From Bacteroidota bacterium (GTDB taxonomy: Bacteria > Bacteroidota > Bacteroidia > Cytophagales > Cyclobacteriaceae), in assembly GCA_023431285.1 (NCBI GenBank), contig JAEYXN010000142.1:1-6665 (forward strand): DNA of 6,665 nt. The letters are read 5' to 3'. This document shows, piece by piece, positions 1 through 6,482 of this stretch. How positions within the stretch are numbered: position 1 is the first letter of the stretch; the number at the start of each line of letters is the position of its first letter. The notes under the pieces were generated by a model that was given only the letters and a program-made list of their open reading frames with translations, was not told the DNA's origin and did no database searches. A program made the position numbers and the translations under genes.

Positions 1-1002
1 TATGTTTCTTTCATGCTTGCAGACAGCACCTGGTCTGAGCCGATGAACCTTGGCGATGTGATCAACACAGCGGCTGAAGAGTCCGCACCCTTCCTGGCAT
101 CTGATGACAAGACATTATACTTTTCTTCGAAAGGATTTAGTGGTTATGGAGGAAGCGATATCTATGTGTCCCGACGTCTTGATGATACGTGGGCGAAGTG
201 GTCCGATCCGGAGAACCTTGGTCCAACCATCAACTCGCCATTGGAAGACCTGTTCTTCAACATTCCTGTCTCCAGCGAATATGCCTACTATTCCAGAGGT
301 GTAAGCGAGACCAACACCGATATCTTCAGAGTGAAATTACCGATCGTAAGAAATCCTGATCCATGGGTGACTGTGGCAGGAAAGATCCTGGACAAATCCA
401 CTGGAGAACCTATTGGAGCCAAAATCATTTACGAGAGATTGTCTGACGGAAAACAACTTGGCATCACACAAAGTGACCCTGTTACCGGAAACTACGAAAT
501 CCGTTTGCCGGCGGGCGCGAACTATGGTATACGCGCAGAAGGTGAAGGACGACTCTCGGAAAGTCAGAACCTTGACCTGACAAATATCCAGTCAGACAAA
601 GTGATACTTGATCAGAATTTCAATCTTGCTCCGATTGGCATGGCCACCATTACCGAGAATGCAACGATCAATCTCAACAACGTGTTCTTTGATTTTGATA
701 AATGGGTGTTGAAAAAAGAGTCTTATCCGGAACTCGACAGGATCGCTAAATTGATGGAGGAAAGGCCGCAGATGGAGATAGTCGTAGCTGGTCACACGGA
801 TTCGCAGGGCCCTGACCAATACAACCTGCAGCTGTCGAAGCGCAGGTCGGAAGCTGTGACAAAGTATCTTGCTTCGAAAGGAATCAGTCAGGCGCGTCTT
901 AAATCTGTGTTCTTCGGAGAGGAATATCCGGTGGATACCAACGATACCCCTGAGGGACGAAAGAATAACCGCCGGGTTGAATTCAAGATCGCGAAATTGT
1001 AA
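1..1002 (+). CDS. OmpA-family protein with PD40 propeller repeats and CRD-like domain (5'-truncated)
   Basis: The frame is open from the first base, so the gene starts before the window; the ATG at 13 lies inside a propeller repeat and is unlikely to be the start. Counting from base 1 (333 residues), residues about 9-113 hold two WD40-like PD40 blades (TLYFSSKG at 38-45, GYGGSDIYVS at 48-57, and a second W-x-x-PENLG-x-x-IN copy). Residues about 121-208 form a carboxypeptidase-regulatory-like beta sandwich, and about 219-333 an OmpA C-terminal domain with GHTD, LSKRR and NNRRVEF. Asp267 and Arg282 have the 15-residue spacing of the diaminopimelate-binding Asp/Arg pair in OmpA_C domains, so peptidoglycan binding is expected. 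The protein probably sits at the outer membrane facing the periplasm. The PD40-CRD-OmpA order matches type IX secretion protein PorE, which also has N-terminal TPRs, but Bacteroidota carry many such paralogs, so PorE identity is unproven. The next gene starts 17 bp downstream and is probably cotranscribed. Confidence 0.93.
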   Translation, partial: YVSFMLADSTWSEPMNLGDVINTAAEESAPFLASDDKTLYFSSKGFSGYGGSDIYVSRRLDDTWAKWSDPENLGPTINSPLEDLFFNIPVSSEYAYYSRGVSETNTDIFRVKLPIVRNPDPWVTVAGKILDKSTGEPIGAKIIYERLSDGKQLGITQSDPVTGNYEIRLPAGANYGIRAEGEGRLSESQNLDLTNIQSDKVILDQNFNLAPIGMATITENATINLNNVFFDFDKWVLKKESYPELDRIAKLMEERPQMEIVVAGHTDSQGPDQYNLQLSKRRSEAVTKYLASKGISQARLKSVFFGEEYPVDTNDTPEGRKNNRRVEFKIAKL

Positions 1003-1019
1003 TATCTAACGGTATAGGT

Positions 1020-1718
1020 ATGCGACACCTTTTTGTTCTCACTTTCTTTCTGACGGCAACTGCCGGGATGTCCCAGGATCAGGATACGGTGGTGATAGCT
1101 GAAGGAAGAATCCTCAACGCTGCGACAAAGGAACCCGTAGTCGCGAAAATATTCTATCAAAGCCTGCCCTATGGGAATGTTGTCGGATCGCTCAATGCGG
1201 ACTCCTATTCGTTCCCTCTTTTCGATAATTCCAAGTACGCTTTAATAGTAGAGGCTGTGGGTTTTCAATCTGCCAAATACATGATAGACCCTGCCGATGC
1301 CAAAGGGGCGATGAAAGTCATCCGCGATATCGAGCTGGAGGCTGGCTCTGCTCCGGATAACCACCTCGCAGGTCGTGTGATGGTTTTGAACAACCTGATC
1401 TTCGAACTTGGAAAATCAAAGATCAGTCCCGAGTCATATGGTGAACTTGAGGTGGTTCTGAAAATGATGAAAGAGAACACCCGGATGGTGATCCAGCTGG
1501 AAGGCCATACCGACTACCAGGGAAACCCAAAAGACAACATGAAGCTTTCCAAGGCGCGTGTCGACGCGGTCAAGAAGTATCTGACCGATAAAGGGATCTC
1601 TTCATCGCGTGTTAAGACCAAAGCATTCGGCGGCACTCAACCGCTTTCCAAAGACGATACTGCCGAAGCGCACCGTCTGAACCGCAGAGTAGAACTACGG
1701 ATTCTCTCCAACACCTGA
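1020..1718 (+). CDS. Short secreted OmpA_C protein with degenerate CRD-like domain
   Basis: A complete 232-residue protein. Residues 1-18 look like a signal peptide (MRHLFVLTFFLTATAGMS, one Arg, then a hydrophobic core), with no lipobox Cys. Residues about 25-108 resemble the CRD-like domain of the preceding gene: both show G-[KR]-I-L, T-x-EP, AKI-x-Y and a later aromatic/Tyr strand, but the usual TG-x-Y-x-x-x-LP-x-G turn is replaced by SYSFPLFDNSKY. Residues about 118-230 are an OmpA_C domain with EGHTD (161-165), LSKARVDAV (176-184) and NRRVE (221-225). Asp165 and Arg180 keep the 15-residue diaminopimelate-binding spacing, so it should bind peptidoglycan in the periplasm. It has no PD40 propeller and no beta barrel. 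It looks like a partial paralog of its upstream neighbour and probably shares its transcript, since the 17-bp gap has no promoter-like box. The start is chosen because it directly opens the signal peptide. Exact role unknown. Confidence 0.92.
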   Translation: MRHLFVLTFFLTATAGMSQDQDTVVIAEGRILNAATKEPVVAKIFYQSLPYGNVVGSLNADSYSFPLFDNSKYALIVEAVGFQSAKYMIDPADAKGAMKVIRDIELEAGSAPDNHLAGRVMVLNNLIFELGKSKISPESYGELEVVLKMMKENTRMVIQLEGHTDYQGNPKDNMKLSKARVDAVKKYLTDKGISSSRVKTKAFGGTQPLSKDDTAEAHRLNRRVELRILSNT

Positions 1719-1744
1719 TTATTCCGCCTTCTTCGAAAACACTT

Positions 1745-1786
1745 CACGCTTCCGGGATGTTTTTACATCGGAGCGTGTTATCGTTT
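1745..1786 (+). terminator. Probable terminator of the OmpA gene pair
   Basis: Bases 1745-1750 (CACGCT) pair with 1772-1777 (AGCGTG), 1752-1753 (CC) with 1770-1771 (GG), and 1756-1760 (GATGT) with 1765-1769 (ACATC) around a TTTT loop. This gives a 13-bp stem with left-side bulges at 1751 and 1754-1755. A T-rich stretch (TTATCGTTT, 1778-1786) follows. The hairpin begins 27 bp after the stop of the second OmpA gene, a normal terminator position. The bulges and the broken T tract make it weaker than the terminator at 6451. Confidence 0.55.
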
Positions 1787-1801
1787 CCGGACGCGTTTGG
1801 C

Positions 1802-1809
1802 TAAATTTA
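1802..1809 (+). promoter_or_regulatory. Candidate Bacteroidota -7 promoter element for the aldehyde dehydrogenase gene
   Basis: TAAATTTA matches the Bacteroidota -7 consensus TAnnTTTG except at the last base and ends 22 bp before the ATG at 1832, implying a short leader. It lies after the probable terminator, where a new promoter is expected. A TTTG precedes it at 1796-1799, as also before the AsmA gene. No convincing -33 TTG is found 19-21 bp upstream, so the call rests on box sequence and position. Confidence 0.45.
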
Positions 1810-1831
1810 GACCAGGCGCATTGCTCTGAAT

Positions 1832-3253
1832 ATGAAAGTCATTGAAAATCCAACTGCGAATATTGCGACTGTCTTTAAGTCTCAGAGAAAGTTCGCACAA
1901 AAGCTACGTGTAGAACCCGTTGGAGCACGGAAGGATCGCCTTAGAATGTTGCGTACCTGGATTCATGAAAACAGACTCCGCATCTGCGACGCTGCCTTCA
2001 AAGACTTTCGAAAGGCGCAGCAGGAGGTAGATACCATTGAGATCTTTCATGTTCTCAACGAGATAAAGCTTGCGCTGAATAATGTTGATCAATGGGCAGC
2101 ACCGCGTAAGATAGACGCGCCCATTACGATGCTTGGGACACGCTCCTACCTCCAGGCGGAGCCACGCGGTGTATGTCTGATTATTTCTCCCTGGAATTAT
2201 CCCTTCAGTCTCGCGGTAGGGCCACTGGTTTCCGCCCTGGCCGCAGGCAATGCCGCCATCGTGAAACCTTCCGAATTAACACCGACAATGTCCGCGCTTC
2301 TCAAAGAAATGGCTGATACATTGTTTCGCCCTGAAGAAGTGTTCGTTGCAGAAGGAGATGCCGCTGTCGCCGGTGAGTTGCTGAAGCTGCCTTTCGATCA
2401 TATGTTTTTTACCGGTAGCACTGCCGTTGGAAAGATCGTCATGAAGGCCGCGGCAGAGCATCTCTCGTCGGTAACGCTGGAACTGGGAGGTAAATCCCCT
2501 GTGTTCGTCACCCGCGACGCAGACCTTAGCGATGCCGCCGAACGAATTACCGTGGCGAAGTTTGTTAACAATGGCCAGACCTGCATTGCCCCCGACTACG
2601 TTCTCGTGGATGCACAGATCAAAGACAAGCTGATCCAGAAGATCAAGCAAATCACGGCCGCAAAATTCCTTGGGAAAGGAAAGCCTGAAGAATCAGAAAG
2701 TTATTGCAGGATCGTCAACACCAAACACTTTGACCGGATCTCAAACCTAATTGAGGATGCCGTGGCCCGCGGAGCCAAAGTAGAATGGGATGGAACACGC
2801 CGCCGTGACGAGCGTTTCATGCACCCGGTGATCCTTTCTGAAGTTCCGGCGGTTTCCGGCATTATGGAGGAAGAGATATTCGGACCGGTGTTACCGGTCA
2901 TTGCCTATAGTAATGTTGAAGACGCTATAGCGATGGTGAACGCCAAAGCCAAACCTCTGGCGCTGTATGTGTTTGGATCGGGTGCAGATTCAAAAAGAAT
3001 CGTTAATAACACCTCGGCAGGCGGCGTGTGCATAAATGACTGCGGGATCCATTTCCTTCATCATAACCTTCCGTTCGGCGGAATAAACGCAAGCGGCTTA
3101 GGTCAATCGCACGGCCATTATGGATTCCTCTCGTTTTCCCATGAGAAGCCCGTACTTCGACAGAAAAGCGGTATTACGACTCTCAGACCGTTTTATCCAC
3201 CCTATACCAAGGCATCTCAAAAATTGGTGGATTGGTTTTTGAAACTGTTTTAA
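1832..3253 (+). CDS. Aldehyde dehydrogenase, class 3 (ALDH3-like)
   Basis: A 473-residue protein, the usual length for ALDH3-type enzymes, which oxidise medium- to long-chain or aromatic aldehydes to acids with NAD+ or NADP+. Visible motifs in order: PWNYPF at 120-125 (Asn122, oxyanion hole), KPSE at 145-148 (cofactor ribose contact), FTGSTAVGK at 193-201 (Rossmann loop), LELGGKSP at 216-223 (Glu217, general base), NNGQTC at 246-251 (Cys251, catalytic nucleophile) and EEIFGPVLP at 347-355 (Glu348, Phe350, cofactor positioning). NHLPFGG-type sequence occurs as HNLPFGGINASG (411-422). The short N-terminus before the first helix and the C-terminal PPYT...WFLKLF tail fit ALDH3 rather than ALDH1/2. 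No signal peptide; presumably cytoplasmic, perhaps membrane-associated through the hydrophobic C-terminus. It has its own promoter-like box and lies between envelope genes, so it may stand alone transcriptionally. Family assignment is firm; the substrate is not determined. Fatty aldehyde or coniferyl-aldehyde-type substrates are possible. Confidence 0.96.
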   Translation: MKVIENPTANIATVFKSQRKFAQKLRVEPVGARKDRLRMLRTWIHENRLRICDAAFKDFRKAQQEVDTIEIFHVLNEIKLALNNVDQWAAPRKIDAPITMLGTRSYLQAEPRGVCLIISPWNYPFSLAVGPLVSALAAGNAAIVKPSELTPTMSALLKEMADTLFRPEEVFVAEGDAAVAGELLKLPFDHMFFTGSTAVGKIVMKAAAEHLSSVTLELGGKSPVFVTRDADLSDAAERITVAKFVNNGQTCIAPDYVLVDAQIKDKLIQKIKQITAAKFLGKGKPEESESYCRIVNTKHFDRISNLIEDAVARGAKVEWDGTRRRDERFMHPVILSEVPAVSGIMEEEIFGPVLPVIAYSNVEDAIAMVNAKAKPLALYVFGSGADSKRIVNNTSAGGVCINDCGIHFLHHNLPFGGINASGLGQSHGHYGFLSFSHEKPVLRQKSGITTLRPFYPPYTKASQKLVDWFLKLF

Positions 3254-3277
3254 TGTATTAAATCTGGCCGAATGGAT

Positions 3278-3292
3278 GGGATTTATGATCCC
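3278..3292. other. Small dyad in the gap between the ALDH and AsmA genes
   Basis: GGGAT (3278-3282) and ATCCC (3288-3292) are perfect inverted repeats around a 5-base loop, starting 25 bp after the aldehyde dehydrogenase stop. It might be a weak terminator or an operator upstream of the next promoter box. There is no T tract directly after it (GCCTTTGC follows), and a 5-bp stem may be chance. Confidence 0.25.
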
Positions 3293-3300
3293 GCCTTTGC

Positions 3301-3308
3301 TAATTTTC
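3301..3308 (+). promoter_or_regulatory. Candidate Bacteroidota -7 promoter element for the AsmA-family gene
   Basis: TAATTTTC matches TAnnTTTG except at the last base and ends 33 bp before the ATG at 3342. A TTTG lies just upstream (3296-3299), the same arrangement as at 1796-1809 before the aldehyde dehydrogenase gene. The box is upstream of the 3342 start but inside the longer reading frame that begins at 3276, which supports the shorter protein. No clear -33 TTG is seen. Confidence 0.45.
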
Positions 3309-3341
3309 GCAGGATTCAACCAAAGATCTAAAAGTATACTT

Positions 3342-6287
3342 ATGAATAAAGCACTGAAGTGGACCCTGATAATTGTTGGAGGCCTGTTTGTTCTGTTGCT
3401 CGCAGCTGCACTGATCCTTCCGGCAGTATTCAAAGATGATATTAAGGCAGCCATTGAAAAGGAGATCGCCAAATCCGTGAACGCCGATGTGGTGTTCAGC
3501 GATTTCAACATCTCTCTGTTTAAGAACTTCCCTAATGCTACGGCGACAGTCCATGAGATCGGCGTTCTTAACCGTGCTCCGTTTGAAGGCGTCGCCCTGT
3601 TTGTCGCTGATGAATTTCAGGTAGAAGTAAATATTGCCGACATCCTGTTTGGTGACCAGTTGAGAGTGAAAGGGATTACCATCATCGATCCGATCATCGA
3701 CATTAAAGTGAATAAAGACGGCAAAGCGAATTATGATATAGCTATTCCTTCTGAAGACACTGTCGCTACCGAGTCATCCGACTTTTCATTTGGAATCGAT
3801 CACTGGGAAGTCGTGAACGGCGACCTCACCTACGATGATCAGACTCTTCCTTATTTTCTCAGCTTAAGAGGAATGAACCATAGCGGAAGCGGAGATTTCA
3901 CGCAGGATGTGTTCGACCTCAGAACAAAGACCACAGTAGATTCGGTGACCACATCTTTCGATGGAACAGAATACCTCACCGACAAAAAGGTTGATATGGT
4001 TGCCACAATATCAATCTCCGAAGAATATTCAAAGTACACCTTTAAGGATAATAACGTTAAGGTGAATGATTTCGGAATGAGCTTCGACGGATGGTTCAAG
4101 ATGAATGAAAACGATTTTGGAATGGACATCTCATTCAAGTCGCCTGAGAACACGTTCAAGAGCCTGCTCTCAATCATACCAGGAATGTACTCCAAAGATT
4201 TCGACAAAATTAAGACAGAGGGTGATCTCGCCTTCAATGGTTTTGTGAAAGGTACCTACAGTGAGAATCAGATGCCGGCCTTCAATGTGAACCTGAAGGT
4301 TGACAATGCGATGTTCCAGTATCCTGATCTTCCAACAGCAATCAGTAACATCAACATGGATCTGCTGATCGACAACAAGGATGGCGTCATCGACAATACC
4401 GTTGTTGATCTGAAGAAACTTCATCTCGATTTTGGAAACAATCCTGTTGATGCACGTGCACTGATCACAAAAATTTATCCTACCAATATTGATGCAACGT
4501 TGAAAGCAAAGCTCAACCTTGCAGAGTTGAACAGTATGTTTCCTATGGAGGGACTCGCCATGAAAGGAAATTACGCGGTCAACCTGAATGCGAAAGGCGT
4601 CTATGATTCATTAAAGAAAACTATTCCGGCAATCGATGCGGACATGTCGCTCGCGGATGGCTATGTGAAATCCAAAGACTTCCCGATGCCACTCGAAAAC
4701 CTGCGATTTACTTCGAACATCAAGAATGCCTCCGGTAAGATGGCCGAGACCGTTATTCGCGTAGACGACTTCTCCATGCTTCTCGATGGCGAGAAATTCA
4801 GAGCAGACCTGCTTCTGCAGAACCTCGATGATTATACCTGGGACCTGAAAGCCGATGGAGGTATCGACCTTGAAAAGATCACTAAGATATTCCCTGTCGA
4901 TGGAATGAGCCTTGCCGGAAAAGTTAAGGCAAACATTCAGACCAAAGGAAAATACTCCGACGTGCAGGCCGAACGTTACGACCGCCTTCCAACATCGGGA
5001 AGCGCGTCGCTTAAAGATTTCAAGTACACCACAGCGGGACTTCCATCTGTTGCAATGTCACAGGCGCAAATGATCTTCGATCCAAGAAAGATCGAAATCA
5101 AAGATGTGAATGGAACTGTTGGAAGAAGTGACTTCCGGGTAAGTGGTTCCATCCTTAACTACATCGGTTTCATCTTTGGTGAAGAAACCGTGAAAGGAAA
5201 CATGAAGCTCTCTTCGAATTACTTTGATCTAAATGAATTTATGTCGGATACAGAAGAGACGCCGGCAGACACATCCTCCACAGGAATCATTCCTATTCCG
5301 AAGAACATTGACTTTGTCCTCTCTTCAGATGTTAAGCGGGCGCGCCTTATGGATTTCAACATCACCAACGCGACTGGTAACGTCATCATTAAGAATGGTG
5401 TCGCCAACCTTGATGGCATGAGGTTCGGTATGCTCGGTGGACAATTCGTTGTGAACGGTACTTATGATACAAGGGATCTGAATCATCCCAAGTATGATAT
5501 GGGACTGAAAATTGAAAATGTCTCTATCCGTCAGGCAGCAAGTACATCATCGCTGGTTTCAACTTATGCTCCGGTGGCGGGTCTTGTCAATGGAAACTTC
5601 TCCACTGATTTTAAGATCTCCGGAGAGCTCTTACAGAACATGATGCCGAATCTCACCACGGTGAATGGTGCAGGATTAGTAAAGATCGCACAGGCTTCAT
5701 TGAAGGAATCCAAACTGATCTCCGGCATTACCTCTCTTACGAAACTTGATGACACCAATGAGGTTACGCTGAAGGACGTATTGATGTCAGCTTCTATCAG
5801 CAGTGGACGCCTGAGCGTAAAACCTTTCGACGCCAAAGTAGGAAGCTACAAGGCAACCATTTCCGGAAGCACAGGCATCGATGGCAGCCTTGATTATAAT
5901 TTGAAGATGGACGTACCCGCAGGAAAACTTGGAACGCAATTCAACAGCCTGGTGTCTAAATACACTGGTGGCAAGAATGACCCGAACTCTAACATTCCTG
6001 TTACCATCGGCATTGGACAAACTTTCACCAATCCGTCATTCAGTCTCGTAGGAACTGAGCAGAAAGAACAGATCAAGGAAGCTGCAACCAACGCCGCGAA
6101 GGAAGAAGGCACCAAAGCAATCAAAGAAGCTGTCAAGGGCACGGATGCTGAGAAAGTGCTTGACAAAGTCCTGGGCAAGAAAGATTCTACCGCGGCAGGT
6201 TCGGACAGCACCAACGCTGCCACTACTGAAAAGAAAGTGGAAGAGGCTAAAGACCTCATCAAAGGATTGCTTAAGAAGAAGAAGTAA
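3342..6287 (+). CDS. AsmA-family periplasmic protein with repeated modules
   Basis: Encodes 981 residues. Residues about 7-29 are a single hydrophobic helix after a Lys-containing N-terminus, so the protein is anchored in the inner membrane with its body in the periplasm. Residues about 30-135 show the AsmA N-terminal pattern: I-x-x-E-I-x-K-x-x-x-A-x-V-x-F-x-x-F-x-I-S-L-F-x-N-F-P, then L-x-V-K-G-I-x-I-x-x-P. Residues about 265-850 contain about five beta-rich modules of roughly 115 residues. Residues about 905-981 form a Lys/Glu/Ala-rich tail ending in GLLKKKK. AsmA-family proteins (AsmA, TamB, YhdP, YdbH) are implicated in phospholipid transport between membranes and outer-membrane homeostasis; that role here is inferred from family. 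The frame is open to an ATG at 3276, but I chose 3342: the sequence from there starts cleanly with M-N-K and the membrane helix, and a promoter-like box at 3301 lies inside the 22-residue extension. It is monocistronic or ends its unit, with a convergent gene downstream. Confidence 0.92.
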   Translation: MNKALKWTLIIVGGLFVLLLAAALILPAVFKDDIKAAIEKEIAKSVNADVVFSDFNISLFKNFPNATATVHEIGVLNRAPFEGVALFVADEFQVEVNIADILFGDQLRVKGITIIDPIIDIKVNKDGKANYDIAIPSEDTVATESSDFSFGIDHWEVVNGDLTYDDQTLPYFLSLRGMNHSGSGDFTQDVFDLRTKTTVDSVTTSFDGTEYLTDKKVDMVATISISEEYSKYTFKDNNVKVNDFGMSFDGWFKMNENDFGMDISFKSPENTFKSLLSIIPGMYSKDFDKIKTEGDLAFNGFVKGTYSENQMPAFNVNLKVDNAMFQYPDLPTAISNINMDLLIDNKDGVIDNTVVDLKKLHLDFGNNPVDARALITKIYPTNIDATLKAKLNLAELNSMFPMEGLAMKGNYAVNLNAKGVYDSLKKTIPAIDADMSLADGYVKSKDFPMPLENLRFTSNIKNASGKMAETVIRVDDFSMLLDGEKFRADLLLQNLDDYTWDLKADGGIDLEKITKIFPVDGMSLAGKVKANIQTKGKYSDVQAERYDRLPTSGSASLKDFKYTTAGLPSVAMSQAQMIFDPRKIEIKDVNGTVGRSDFRVSGSILNYIGFIFGEETVKGNMKLSSNYFDLNEFMSDTEETPADTSSTGIIPIPKNIDFVLSSDVKRARLMDFNITNATGNVIIKNGVANLDGMRFGMLGGQFVVNGTYDTRDLNHPKYDMGLKIENVSIRQAASTSSLVSTYAPVAGLVNGNFSTDFKISGELLQNMMPNLTTVNGAGLVKIAQASLKESKLISGITSLTKLDDTNEVTLKDVLMSASISSGRLSVKPFDAKVGSYKATISGSTGIDGSLDYNLKMDVPAGKLGTQFNSLVSKYTGGKNDPNSNIPVTIGIGQTFTNPSFSLVGTEQKEQIKEAATNAAKEEGTKAIKEAVKGTDAEKVLDKVLGKKDSTAAGSDSTNAATTEKKVEEAKDLIKGLLKKKK
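4134..5891 (+). repeat. Five degenerate protein-level repeats within the AsmA-family protein
   Basis: This repeat is visible in the protein, not the DNA. Each module opens with a short helix-like segment and a hydrophobic-Pro turn: LLSIIPG (275-281), LNSMFPMEG (396-404), ITKIFPVDG (513-521), a divergent LNEFMSD (630-636), and LVSTYAPVAG (738-747). Next come G-x-[hydrophobic] strands, in three modules with a KG-x-Y hairpin: KGTYSE (303-308), KGVYDS (418-423), KGKYSD (535-540). The later half of each module also recurs, around GVIDNTVVDL (348-357), GKMAETVIRV (465-474), RKIEIKDVNG (582-591), GVANLDGMRF (686-695) and GRLSVKPFDA (822-831). Spacing is about 104-134 residues. The fourth module is the most divergent. 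Confidence 0.7.
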
Positions 6288-6340
6288 CGCCATTAACGTC
6301 GACTTGTCGGCGGTTCGTGCTCTTCACAGACGATTGAATT

Positions 6341-6348
6341 TACATTCG
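6341..6348 (+). promoter_or_regulatory. Weak candidate -7 promoter element in the convergent intergenic region
   Basis: TACATTCG matches TAnnTTTG at five of six fixed positions and resembles the boxes before the ALDH and AsmA genes. It lies about 105 bp before the terminator at 6451, so it could start a short RNA near 6354. No -33 TTG is seen at the expected distance, and short boxes like this occur by chance. Confidence 0.25.
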
Positions 6349-6450
6349 CCCAGCGGGAAGTATGTATAGAAAGAATCATTCTGCGGTTAAAAAGAATATC
6401 GTGTTGCAGGATTGATGTAATTAGAACCACATCCCCACTATTTGTGGTTT

Positions 6451-6481
6451 GAGGCCAGCGTTGAGCTGGCCTCTTGTTTTT
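6451..6481 (+). terminator. Intrinsic terminator between convergent genes
   Basis: GAGGCCAGC (6451-6459) and GCTGGCCTC (6465-6473) form a perfect 9-bp, GC-rich stem with a GTTGA loop, followed by TTGTTTTT (6474-6481). This is a classic plus-strand intrinsic terminator. It lies 163 bp after the AsmA stop, farther than usual, so it may end a separate small transcript. On the minus strand the stem begins 9 bp after the stop of the convergent gene, so it may also help end that transcript, but no T tract follows in that direction. Confidence 0.85.
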
Positions 6482-6482
6482 C

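Larger units (their letters stand above)
6288..6482. other. Convergent intergenic region with possible small transcript
   Basis: 195 bp between the AsmA stop and the stop of the minus-strand gene. Besides the promoter-like box and terminator listed separately, two dyads are visible. Bases 6375-6384 pair with 6406-6416 with one bulge (T6413) and one G:U pair, closing a 21-base loop. AACCAC (6425-6430) pairs with GTGGTT (6444-6449). Together they could make a plus-strand RNA of about 125-130 nt from about 6354 to 6481. It could equally be a long 3' UTR of the AsmA transcript. A 17-codon ORF (MYRKNHSAVKKNIVLQD, 6362-6415) with GGGAAG upstream lies inside; I do not recognise it and coding is doubtful. 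No tRNA fold was found. Confidence 0.35.

Noticed and set aside
888..1160. Minus-strand ORF of 90 codons across the junction of the two OmpA genes
   Set aside because: It is antisense to two well-supported genes, has no recognisable domain, and its start lacks context; it is a shadow frame.
2276..2650. Minus-strand ORF of 124 codons inside the aldehyde dehydrogenase gene
   Set aside because: It lies fully antisense to the conserved catalytic core, whose codons explain the sequence; the translation has no recognisable motifs.
3098..3511. Minus-strand ORF of 137 codons spanning the ALDH end and AsmA start
   Set aside because: It overlaps two confident genes and the promoter-like box between them; its Leu/Ile/Ser-rich composition is what antisense of a membrane helix gives.
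6288..6316. Short complementary segments (CGAC/GTCG, CGCC/GGCG) just after the AsmA stop as a terminator
   Set aside because: Stems are only 4 bp, the two pairings compete for the same bases, and no T tract follows.
6301..6360. Possible tRNA, prompted by a GGTTCG stretch
   Set aside because: No acceptor stem or anticodon arm could be paired around it.
6145..6369. Plus-strand ORF of 74 codons overlapping the AsmA 3' end
   Set aside because: Mostly out of frame with a Lys/Arg-biased translation produced by the AAG-rich AsmA tail; no start context.
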